Source: Saprospiraceae bacterium
GTDB lineage: Bacteria > Bacteroidota > Bacteroidia > Chitinophagales > Saprospiraceae
Assembly: GCA_020436935.1 (NCBI GenBank)
Contig: JAGQWX010000003.1
Coordinates: forward strand, 124,001 to 188,000
DNA: 64,000 bases
Direction: 5' to 3'
The position numbers and the translations under genes are program-made. This document shows positions 34,271 through 40,987 of this stretch, one piece after another (the first letter of the stretch is position 1; each line of letters begins with the position of its first letter). The notes below the pieces were generated by a model. The model had not been told where the DNA came from and made no database searches. It saw only the letters and a program-made list of their open reading frames with translations.

Positions 34271-35461
34271 ATGGACAAAACTTCCAGAAAATATTTCAAT
34301 CAGCATTGGTCTGAAGAAAACTACAAAAAGATTGAGAAAAAGCTGGAAGCGGATTTCGGGTATATTCCCCCTTTTAGAATCAGTGAAACGCCGATTTTTA
34401 TAGATGCAACATTTAAAGAGCAGTTGGAATTGGCATGTGATGAAATCCTTGACCAGTTGCTCGATGATGAAGTAAGGACTTTTTCTCAGTCCGTTTTTGA
34501 TATTTGCCCTTATAAAGTGCCGGGCGACGACAGCTATTGCCCATTTCTTCAAATGGATTTTGGGGTTGTCAAAGCACCTGATGGAAGCCTGTTACCCAAG
34601 TTGATTGAACTTCAGGGTTTCCCTTCCCTATATTATTTTCAACCCTATTTGGCAGGTCTTTTCAAACATGCTTTTGGAGTGGACGAGCTGGCTTCAATTT
34701 TCTTTTCTATTGCCCATGAGGAGACTTACTTCAAAGACCTGAAAGAAATAATTCTTGACGGCTGCGAACCGGAAGAAGTTGTTATGATCGATATTAAGCC
34801 CAAAGAACAGACTACTTATATTGATTTTTTATGCACGGCTCAATATCTTGGCCTGAAGATTTTATGCATTTCTGAAATAGAAAAAGATGGGAAATCTTTG
34901 TATTACACCAATGAAAGCGGCGAAAAAATTAAAATCAAACGAATATACAACAGAATCATTTTTGATGAGCTGGCATCCAGCAAGGTGGAAAGTCAATTTA
35001 AGTTGACAGATGATCTCGATGTATCATGGGTCAATCACCCCAATTGGTTTTTTACAGTGAGCAAATACATACTCCCTAAACTCAGGGGCAAATATGTACC
35101 TGATTCTCACTTTTTGAAAGACGCAGACCTCCATTCACTTGATTTAAGTAAATATGTTCTCAAACCTCTATTTTCTTTTGCAGGTGCAGGAGTAAATCTT
35201 GAGCCAACCATTGAAGAATTGAACCAAATTGAAGATGTCCAAAACTACATTCTTCAGGAGAAGGTGGAATACGCTGGCATTGTTGACACCCCTGACGAAC
35301 CATCTAAATGTGAGATCAGAGCCATGTTTTTATGGGACAAAGGTGCTGCAAGGCCAAGGCTGGTATCTAACCTTGTAAGGATGAGTAAAGGAAAGATGAT
35401 TGGAGTGAAATACAACAAGGATAAAACATGGGTTGGGGCAAGTGTCGGTTTTTTTGTATAA
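34271..35461 (+). CDS. Second, divergent ATP-grasp-like protein of the cassette
   Basis: The 396-residue soluble protein has the mark of an ATP-grasp core late in the chain: YVLKPLFSFAGAGVN (about residues 297-311, Lys and glycine-rich loop), YILQEKVEY (hinge Glu), CEIRAMFLWD, and a terminal basic segment with LVSNLVRMSKG. The N-terminal half includes FLQMDFGVVKAPDGSLLPKLIELQGFPSLY, which resembles the substrate region of glutathionylspermidine-synthase-like amidoligases. I do not recognise a named family. It follows the amidotransferase by 6 bases, so the two are surely co-expressed. Confidence 0.75.
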   Translation: MDKTSRKYFNQHWSEENYKKIEKKLEADFGYIPPFRISETPIFIDATFKEQLELACDEILDQLLDDEVRTFSQSVFDICPYKVPGDDSYCPFLQMDFGVVKAPDGSLLPKLIELQGFPSLYYFQPYLAGLFKHAFGVDELASIFFSIAHEETYFKDLKEIILDGCEPEEVVMIDIKPKEQTTYIDFLCTAQYLGLKILCISEIEKDGKSLYYTNESGEKIKIKRIYNRIIFDELASSKVESQFKLTDDLDVSWVNHPNWFFTVSKYILPKLRGKYVPDSHFLKDADLHSLDLSKYVLKPLFSFAGAGVNLEPTIEELNQIEDVQNYILQEKVEYAGIVDTPDEPSKCEIRAMFLWDKGAARPRLVSNLVRMSKGKMIGVKYNKDKTWVGASVGFFV

Positions 35462-35546
35462 ATCCCATCTCGTTTTGGAAAATCCCCCATTTTGCGTTTC
35501 TTTCCAAACTTATTCTTTGTTTTATTTGAAATTATTTTGAAGATCG

Positions 35547-36002
35547 ATGCAGTACGTTCCTGAGATTTTACAACATGCAGCATATGTAAGAACGAAAACA
35601 GAAGATCAGCAAACCAAGATTTGGGATGTGTTGCGGAAGAAATGGTTGGTCTCTCAACCGGAAGAATTTGTCAGGCAATGCATGATCCACTACTTGACCA
35701 AACACCAGAATTACCCCATTAAAAGAATGCAAATCGAACGGTCTGTAAAACTAAATGAACGTTTTGGCAGGTACGATTTGATGATAGTTGATAAACATTT
35801 GAATCCTTATATGTTGATAGAATGCAAGTCTTTTGATATTCCACTTACAGAAAACCATTTCCACCAAATTGTCAACTATAACTTGGCTAAAACTGCCCCA
35901 TTTATCTGCATTACTAATGGATCAGTAGTTGGTCTTTTCCAGTCACAGAGTGCTACTGAAGGCTACATGCCCTTGTCTGAATTCCCAAATTACAAAGATT
36001 AA
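35547..36002 (+). CDS. Type I restriction R-subunit N-terminal domain protein (PD-(D/E)XK fold)
   Basis: The 151-residue protein matches the stand-alone HsdR N-terminal-like family (PF13588 type). The core FGRYDLMIVDKHLNPYMLIECKS contains the Asp and ExK of the PD-(D/E)XK nuclease site, preceded by an 'IERSVKLN' strand and followed by a conserved Gln in HQIVNYNLA. No methylase or specificity genes are nearby, so it is not a restriction system. Such proteins are widespread in Bacteroidota with no known role. Confidence 0.83.
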   Translation: MQYVPEILQHAAYVRTKTEDQQTKIWDVLRKKWLVSQPEEFVRQCMIHYLTKHQNYPIKRMQIERSVKLNERFGRYDLMIVDKHLNPYMLIECKSFDIPLTENHFHQIVNYNLAKTAPFICITNGSVVGLFQSQSATEGYMPLSEFPNYKD

Positions 36003-36018
36003 ATATAAATAAATTGAT

Positions 36019-38472
36019 ATGCGTAAACTGTTTATTTTCATTTTATTGAATCTCGTATTTTCGTTAAATACGGAAGCACAGATTTTGAGCCGGAAGAAAA
36101 AGGAAGTAGTCCAACCTGCACCAGCCGTAGTTGATACGACCAAAAAGGAGAAAATCGATCCTTACAAAAAAGTGATCACCAATGAAGCAGTAACTGACTC
36201 CGGTTTTTTTATTACACATGTGGTAAAGGACAAGTATTACTTTGAATTGCCCAATGATGTGCTTGATAAGGAGATCCTGATCACCTCAAGAATTTCGGGA
36301 TTTGTAAAAAATCTCAATTTTGGTGGTGCAGGAGTGGAATCAAGACCTCAGCGTGTCATCAGGTGGCAAAAAAGGGGCAATCTTATATACATGAAATATG
36401 TATCCTACAACAGCATTGCCAATGAAGAAGACCCCATTTACGAATCAGTGAAGAACAATAATTTTGAACCCATTGTGATGGCATTTGACATCAAGGCATT
36501 TGGGAAGGATTCGACATCTTACGTAATAGACGTTGAGCCCCTTTTCACCACAGATGTTGAATTGATCGGGCCCATCAATGAGGCACAGCGTAAGGCATTT
36601 GGAATCAGGGGCATAGACAGCAAAAGGAGTTATGTCAATACAATGAAGTCCTTCCCAAAAAATGTGGAAGTAAAACATGTACTTACTTTCAATGGAACGT
36701 CGCTGCCGGACAATCAGATTTCCGGTGCAATGACACTCGAAATGAACCAGTCATTTGTGGAGCTTCCTGAGGTACCCATGAAACCAAGGTTATATGACGC
36801 CAGGGTTGGTTATTTTTCAGTCGCTCATACCAATTATAGTTTGGATGAACAAAAGGCAGCTCAGGAAAGATTCATAACCCGTTGGAGGCTGGAACCTAAA
36901 CCAGAAGACCGTGAGAAATATTTCAGAGGAGAATTGGTGGAGCCGCAAAAGCCCATTGTTTATTACATCGATCCTGCGACGCCGCTTCAATGGAGAAAGT
37001 ACCTCAAAGAAGGCATAGAAGATTGGCAGGTAGCATTTGAGATGGCTGGTTTTAAAAATGCCATTCAGGCCAAGGATGCGCCAACGAAAGAGGAAGATCC
37101 GGATTGGAGCCCTGAGGATGTGAGATATAGCGTTATCAGATACGTTTCCACAGATATCGAAAATGCGATGGGGCCACATGTACATGACCCGAGGACAGGA
37201 GAGATTCTTGAAAGTGACATCATCTGGTACCACAACGTGATGAACTTGCTGCGAAACTGGTTTTTCATACAGACGGCCGCCATCAACCCCGATGCAAGAA
37301 AGGTGAAATTTTCTGACGAAGTGATGGGAAGATTGATCAGATTTGTGAGTGCCCATGAGGTAGGACATACGTTAGGTTTGCCACACAATATGGGCTCAAG
37401 CTGTGCATACCCTGTGGATTCTCTTCGTTCAGCAAGCTTTACCTCGACAATGGGAACAGCGCCTTCGATCATGGACTATGCCAGATTTAATTATGTGGCA
37501 CAGAGAGGTGATGAAGGCGTTGCGCTTATGCCCCAGGTCGGTCCATATGACAAATGGAGTATCATTTATGGGTATAAATTGATCAATGGAGATATGACCA
37601 CTACAGAAGAGAAGGAGGTCATTAATGGTTGGGTAAAGGAAAGGGCCGGAGAAAAAATTTACAGGTTTGGTCGTCAAAGGGGAGTTCCTGTTGATCCGAC
37701 GGCTCAAACAGAAGACCTGGGGGACAACTCTATGAAGGCGTCTGAGTATGGCATTAAAAACTTGGAGTATATTACTTCACAACTGATTACCTGGACAAAG
37801 GAGGATGGTAAGGACTATGACCAGCTCAATGAATTGTACAACCAGGTGATCACCCAATACAGACGATATCTGGGCCACGTCATTGCAAACGTAGGCGGTA
37901 TCTATGAGTACAACAAAACAGCTGATCAGGAAGGAGCAGTATATACGTTTGTTGAAAAGGAAAGACAGGCCTCAGCAGTTGACTTTTTGAATAAGCAACT
38001 TTTCCAGACACCAAAATGGCTGGAGCAAAAGGAAATCATTTCTAGAATTGAAGAATCCTCATTCGCAGAAAGATTGAGATCTATTCAAGATGTCACATTG
38101 GCTCAACTGTTCAATCAGGACAGGCTCAAACGAATGGTTGAAAATTCTGCACTTTATGGCAATGAGGCCTATGGGGTGATCGACATGTTTGAAGATTTGA
38201 CCAAGGGCATATTTGCTGAATATGACCAGCGTCAAAATGTAGACTTATATCGCAGAAATCTGCAAAGAACTTACCTGGAAGGACTGCAGAGGGTTTTACA
38301 GAGTGAAACCAACGCATACGAGCATACGGATATGAAAGCAGCAGCCAGGGCTTATTTGATGAAGATTGATAAAAAGTTGAAAGCATCAACAGGGAGAAAT
38401 GAAATTACCAGCATGCATACCATGGACATGATCCAAAGGATAAAGGGTATTCTTGATTTTGAAGAAAAATAA
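36019..38472 (+). CDS. Secreted zinc-dependent metalloprotease (DUF5117/DUF5118-like)
   Basis: The 817-residue protein has a signal peptide (LFIFILLNLVFSLNTEAQ). It has an N-terminal DUF5118-like segment (about 50-90), a DUF5117-like domain (about 90-300) and a metzincin-type protease domain with HEVGHTLGLPHNMGSS around residue 447, whose three ligands HExxHxxGxxH are complete, followed by the Met-turn candidate SIMDYARFN. The C-terminal part (about 550-817) is helical. It should be a periplasmic or surface protease. It ends at a strong bidirectional terminator. Confidence 0.92.
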   Translation: MRKLFIFILLNLVFSLNTEAQILSRKKKEVVQPAPAVVDTTKKEKIDPYKKVITNEAVTDSGFFITHVVKDKYYFELPNDVLDKEILITSRISGFVKNLNFGGAGVESRPQRVIRWQKRGNLIYMKYVSYNSIANEEDPIYESVKNNNFEPIVMAFDIKAFGKDSTSYVIDVEPLFTTDVELIGPINEAQRKAFGIRGIDSKRSYVNTMKSFPKNVEVKHVLTFNGTSLPDNQISGAMTLEMNQSFVELPEVPMKPRLYDARVGYFSVAHTNYSLDEQKAAQERFITRWRLEPKPEDREKYFRGELVEPQKPIVYYIDPATPLQWRKYLKEGIEDWQVAFEMAGFKNAIQAKDAPTKEEDPDWSPEDVRYSVIRYVSTDIENAMGPHVHDPRTGEILESDIIWYHNVMNLLRNWFFIQTAAINPDARKVKFSDEVMGRLIRFVSAHEVGHTLGLPHNMGSSCAYPVDSLRSASFTSTMGTAPSIMDYARFNYVAQRGDEGVALMPQVGPYDKWSIIYGYKLINGDMTTTEEKEVINGWVKERAGEKIYRFGRQRGVPVDPTAQTEDLGDNSMKASEYGIKNLEYITSQLITWTKEDGKDYDQLNELYNQVITQYRRYLGHVIANVGGIYEYNKTADQEGAVYTFVEKERQASAVDFLNKQLFQTPKWLEQKEIISRIEESSFAERLRSIQDVTLAQLFNQDRLKRMVENSALYGNEAYGVIDMFEDLTKGIFAEYDQRQNVDLYRRNLQRTYLEGLQRVLQSETNAYEHTDMKAAARAYLMKIDKKLKASTGRNEITSMHTMDMIQRIKGILDFEEK

Positions 38473-38477
38473 CGGAC

Positions 38478-38515
38478 AAAAAAAAAGGGAGGTTTTGAAG
38501 CCTCCCTTTTTTTTT
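38478..38515. terminator. Bidirectional terminator between convergent genes
   Basis: GGGAGG (38487-38492) and CCTCCC (38501-38506) form a stem flanked by nine A on the left and nine T on the right, giving U-runs on both strands. It serves the metalloprotease gene (plus) and the DUF2853 gene (minus). Confidence 0.92.
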
Positions 38516-38516
38516 G

Positions 38517-38858
38517 CTATTTAAACATGGATTCTTTACCAAAATGTTTTACAAGCAAGTAATAAAACATTGCCCTGTACTTACTTTTGTTGGATGACCC
38601 GAAAATGTTTTCAACAGCTTTCATGCCTTCATCTAAAGCCGGACCATCGGCCAAGCCCAATTTTCCAACGAGGAAATTTTTCTTAACTCTATCGCATTCA
38701 ACCTGATCAGAAGTAGAAACTTTTGAAGCATCAGGTAAATAGATAGATGGTCCGCAAGACTTAGTGACTGCTGTCAGTAGAGCCATATCTACATCTTTAA
38801 CTCCTAAGGATTTAAACTCAGAAGAATAAAGTTCAATTTTTTCATCAAACTTTCCCAT
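38517..38858 (-). CDS. DUF2853 family protein
   Basis: The 113-residue acidic helical protein begins MGKFDEKIELYSSEF and has 'SIYLPDASKVSTSDQVECDRVKKNFL' and 'KYRAMFYYLLVKHFG', the conserved parts of DUF2853. It is a small soluble protein of unknown function common in Bacteroidota and Proteobacteria. It is a single gene whose stop codon touches the terminator. Confidence 0.85.
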   Translation of the reverse strand: MGKFDEKIELYSSEFKSLGVKDVDMALLTAVTKSCGPSIYLPDASKVSTSDQVECDRVKKNFLVGKLGLADGPALDEGMKAVENIFGSSNKSKYRAMFYYLLVKHFGKESMFK

Positions 38859-38984
38859 TAGTATTTAGATTGTGATTAAAGAATAAAAGTCTAATATATA
38901 TTCATATTAAGTAATAACAAAATGTGAGAACCGATTATTGTCTGAATCCTCTTTTTCCAACAAAAAAGCAAGCTTAATGGAAAT

Positions 38985-39013
38985 AAAAAAGCCGGTCAAA
39001 ATATCTAACCGGC
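38985..39013 (-). terminator. Rho-independent terminator of the HTH gene
   Basis: On the minus strand GCCGGT (39013-39008) pairs with ACCGGC (38996-38991), extended by flanking A-T pairs, and is followed by six T. It begins 18 bases after the HTH gene stop. Confidence 0.82.
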
Positions 39014-39030
39014 TTTATCTATAAGACTTT

Positions 39031-39297
39031 TTAATTTTTTATGAGTTGTGATAGCTGGCTATCCCTTATTATCTTATTGGCCATATCAAGAATACGGGTG
39101 TCTTCGAGATGTACGATTCCACCATCTGGTCCTGATTCGATATGTCGCCCTATGAATTCTTTTCTTTCATATTTGTTGGCGCCAAAATAATTTCTCACGG
39201 TTTGTTCATCAATGTGCAGCTCATGAGCGATTTTCCTTACACTTCCGGAAGGGAGTTGATGTTTGATTTGTCTCAACTGTTCAAATGTAATATTCAT
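39031..39297 (-). CDS. Small helix-turn-helix DNA-binding protein
   Basis: The 88-residue protein has a helix-turn-helix in GSVRKIAHELHIDEQTVRNYFG (about residues 17-39, pieces SVRKIAHELHID and EQTVRNYF), followed by a linker and a conserved 'GGIVHLEDTRILDMA' segment. It resembles small Bacteroidota regulators of unknown target. It has its own promoter and terminator, and palindromes with a shared GCGCCAAAA core lie upstream, before the divergent thioesterase gene and inside its own coding sequence, which suggests autoregulation. Confidence 0.75.
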   Translation of the reverse strand: MNITFEQLRQIKHQLPSGSVRKIAHELHIDEQTVRNYFGANKYERKEFIGRHIESGPDGGIVHLEDTRILDMANKIIRDSQLSQLIKN

Positions 39298-39330
39298 GTT
39301 CCTAAAAGTTTTGGTAGTTACATAATGATT

Positions 39331-39361
39331 GCAATTTAAAAAAATAAATTTAGTTTATCAA
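39331..39361 (-). promoter_or_regulatory. Promoter of the HTH gene
   Basis: On the minus strand TTG (39361-39359) is followed after 20 bases by TAAATTGC (39338-39331), close to the TAnnTTTG consensus, 33 bases before the start codon. Confidence 0.5.
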
Positions 39362-39366
39362 GGTTT

Positions 39367-39386
39367 TGGCGCATTTAAATACGCCA
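39367..39386. promoter_or_regulatory. 20-bp palindrome, candidate operator of the HTH protein
   Basis: TGGCGCATTTAAATACGCCA is palindromic except for one base pair and lies directly upstream of the HTH gene's -33 element. It contains the TTTTGGCGC core (39364-39372) shared with the site at 39458. Confidence 0.55.
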
Positions 39387-39457
39387 GATATAGATTATTA
39401 ACAAATATGATATTTGTCATTGGATGGTTGCCCTAAATCCTCTTTTATAATCCCTCA

Positions 39458-39469
39458 TTGGCGCCAAAA
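39458..39469. promoter_or_regulatory. Second palindrome with the GCGCCAAAA core, before the thioesterase promoter
   Basis: TTGGCGCCAA (39458-39467) is a perfect palindrome and continues as GCGCCAAAA, the reverse complement of the core at 39364-39372. It ends 12 bases before the -7 box of the thioesterase gene, where a bound regulator would cover the -33 region. Confidence 0.5.
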
Positions 39470-39481
39470 CGACATATTGAT

Positions 39482-39489
39482 TATATTTG
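39482..39489 (+). promoter_or_regulatory. -7 promoter element of the thioesterase-BrkB genes
   Basis: TATATTTG lies 17 bases before the ATG at 39507 and supports that start instead of the longer frame from 39414. Confidence 0.6.
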
Positions 39490-39506
39490 ATGCGTCAAAA
39501 CAGTCT

Positions 39507-39920
39507 ATGTTCAAACACAGTTTTCAGAAAAGGGTGAGGTATGGTGAAACAGACCAGATGGGTTATCTGTATTATGGTCATTACCCGTTGCTTTATGAGA
39601 TAGGTAGGGTAGAGGCCATCAGGTCGCTGGGTCTGAGTTATAAAAGCCTTGAGGAGGAATATGGTGTAATGATGCCCGTTGTTGAAGTTGAAAGCAAATA
39701 CATCAAACCTGCGCTGTATGACGAAATGATCAGAATAGACACTATATTGCACGAAATGCCAAGAAGGACTATTGAATTCTTTTTTGAACTTTTTAATGAA
39801 GAAGACATTTTAATCCATAAAGCAAGAGTGAAACTTGTCTTTGTACATATGAAGACCAACAAAATGGTCGTCGCGCCAAATTATCTCACCGATAAATTGA
39901 TGACCTGTTTTGAAAAATAG
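39507..39920 (+). CDS. Acyl-CoA thioesterase, hotdog fold (YbgC/4-hydroxybenzoyl-CoA type)
   Basis: The protein (137 residues from 39507) begins MFKHSFQKRVRYGETDQMGYLYYGHYPLLYE, where RYGETDQMGYLYYGHY is the active-site Asp motif (RYxETDxMGxVyy) of the YbgC/4HBT thioesterases. It is a single hotdog domain that should hydrolyse acyl-CoA thioesters; the substrate is unknown. The next gene starts inside its last codons with an 11-base overlap. Confidence 0.9.
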   Translation: MFKHSFQKRVRYGETDQMGYLYYGHYPLLYEIGRVEAIRSLGLSYKSLEEEYGVMMPVVEVESKYIKPALYDEMIRIDTILHEMPRRTIEFFFELFNEEDILIHKARVKLVFVHMKTNKMVVAPNYLTDKLMTCFEK

Positions 39921-40872
39921 GATCATTTATTATATCAACCATTGGTATGATATTCCTGTGGTGAAACAACTCATACTTTGGTCAAAGAAGGTCATCCTTC
40001 CCGGATTCAAGGGTATTCCATTGTTTTATATTGTAAGATTTCTGGTTGAAGAAACAAAGCAAGACCGGATGATGACCAGGGCCAATTCAATGGCTTTTTC
40101 ATTCTTTCTTTCCCTCTTTCCAGCCATTATATTTTTGTTTACGCTGCTTCCTCATTTGGATATAACTCACCAATTAGATACAAGTATTGCCAATTCCATT
40201 TACCGCCTGCTGCCAAGAACTGCATCGGACTATCTTTTGGGCATCATTCATGACATTACGGGTATAAAAAGACAGGGATTGTTGTCATTCGGTTTTTTGT
40301 TGGCAGTATACTTCTCTTCACAGGGAGTACTTACTATGATGATTGGTTTTGATAAGAGCCACATCAGAGGATTTGGAACCAGGACATATTTTGAAAAAAG
40401 ATTTGTTTCCCTGGGCATTACCATAGTTTTGTTGCTACTGGTAATTTCTTCAGGTACATTGATCATTCTTGGAGATTTGATTTTTGGATTTATTGATAAT
40501 CTACTGGAAACCAATAAAATTAGTCCTTTACTGGTTTCTTTTTTTAGGTGGATCCTGGCCATATTTATCGTATACGTTGCCATCACCATCATATATATTT
40601 ATGCCCCATCTATGAATGAAAAACTTAAATTTTGGAACATAGGAAGTTTTACTGCCACCATTATGTCTGTACTTACTTCCTTGTTTTTTGCGTTTTTTGT
40701 GAACAATTTTGGTCGATATAACGAAATATATGGTTCAATCGGGGCTTTGATAGTTTTGATGTTATGGCTTAAAATCAATGCTTTTATTTTGCTTTTCGGC
40801 TTTGAATTGAACACAAGTGTTTTGGCAAACCGTATAAGAATTATGGATAAACAGATGATTAAACAAGAGTAA
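39910..40872 (+). CDS. YihY/BrkB family inner-membrane protein
   Basis: The 320-residue protein has six hydrophobic helices and the family motifs RANSMAFSFFLSLFPAIIFLF (pieces RANSMAFSFF and LFPAIIFLF), 'GSIGALIVLMLWLKINAFILLFGFELN'-type C-terminal helix, all typical of YihY/BrkB. The function of the family is unsettled. The start is a TTG at 39910 overlapping the thioesterase gene; the next in-frame Met pair would remove about 50 residues before the first helix. Confidence 0.87.
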   Translation: MKNRIIYYINHWYDIPVVKQLILWSKKVILPGFKGIPLFYIVRFLVEETKQDRMMTRANSMAFSFFLSLFPAIIFLFTLLPHLDITHQLDTSIANSIYRLLPRTASDYLLGIIHDITGIKRQGLLSFGFLLAVYFSSQGVLTMMIGFDKSHIRGFGTRTYFEKRFVSLGITIVLLLLVISSGTLIILGDLIFGFIDNLLETNKISPLLVSFFRWILAIFIVYVAITIIYIYAPSMNEKLKFWNIGSFTATIMSVLTSLFFAFFVNNFGRYNEIYGSIGALIVLMLWLKINAFILLFGFELNTSVLANRIRIMDKQMIKQE

Positions 40873-40927
40873 CATATTCGAAATAATCATATATAAATGA
40901 CCCTCACCAATTCACATTAATTTACAG

Positions 40928-40935
40928 TAAATTTG
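40928..40935 (+). promoter_or_regulatory. -7 promoter element of the penicillin-binding protein gene
   Basis: TAAATTTG lies 52 bases before the ATG at 40988. Confidence 0.5.
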
Positions 40936-40987
40936 CAAGCCGAAGCTCAAAAAAATGTAGCCCGGGATTAGCATAATAACCAAACCT

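Noticed and set aside
35547..36002. Restriction-modification system suggested by the HsdR-like N-terminal domain
   Set aside because: It is a stand-alone 151-residue domain with no methylase, specificity or helicase gene nearby.
36817..37368. 183-residue minus-strand frame opposite the metalloprotease gene
   Set aside because: It is antisense to the conserved protease domain; no promoter or family match.
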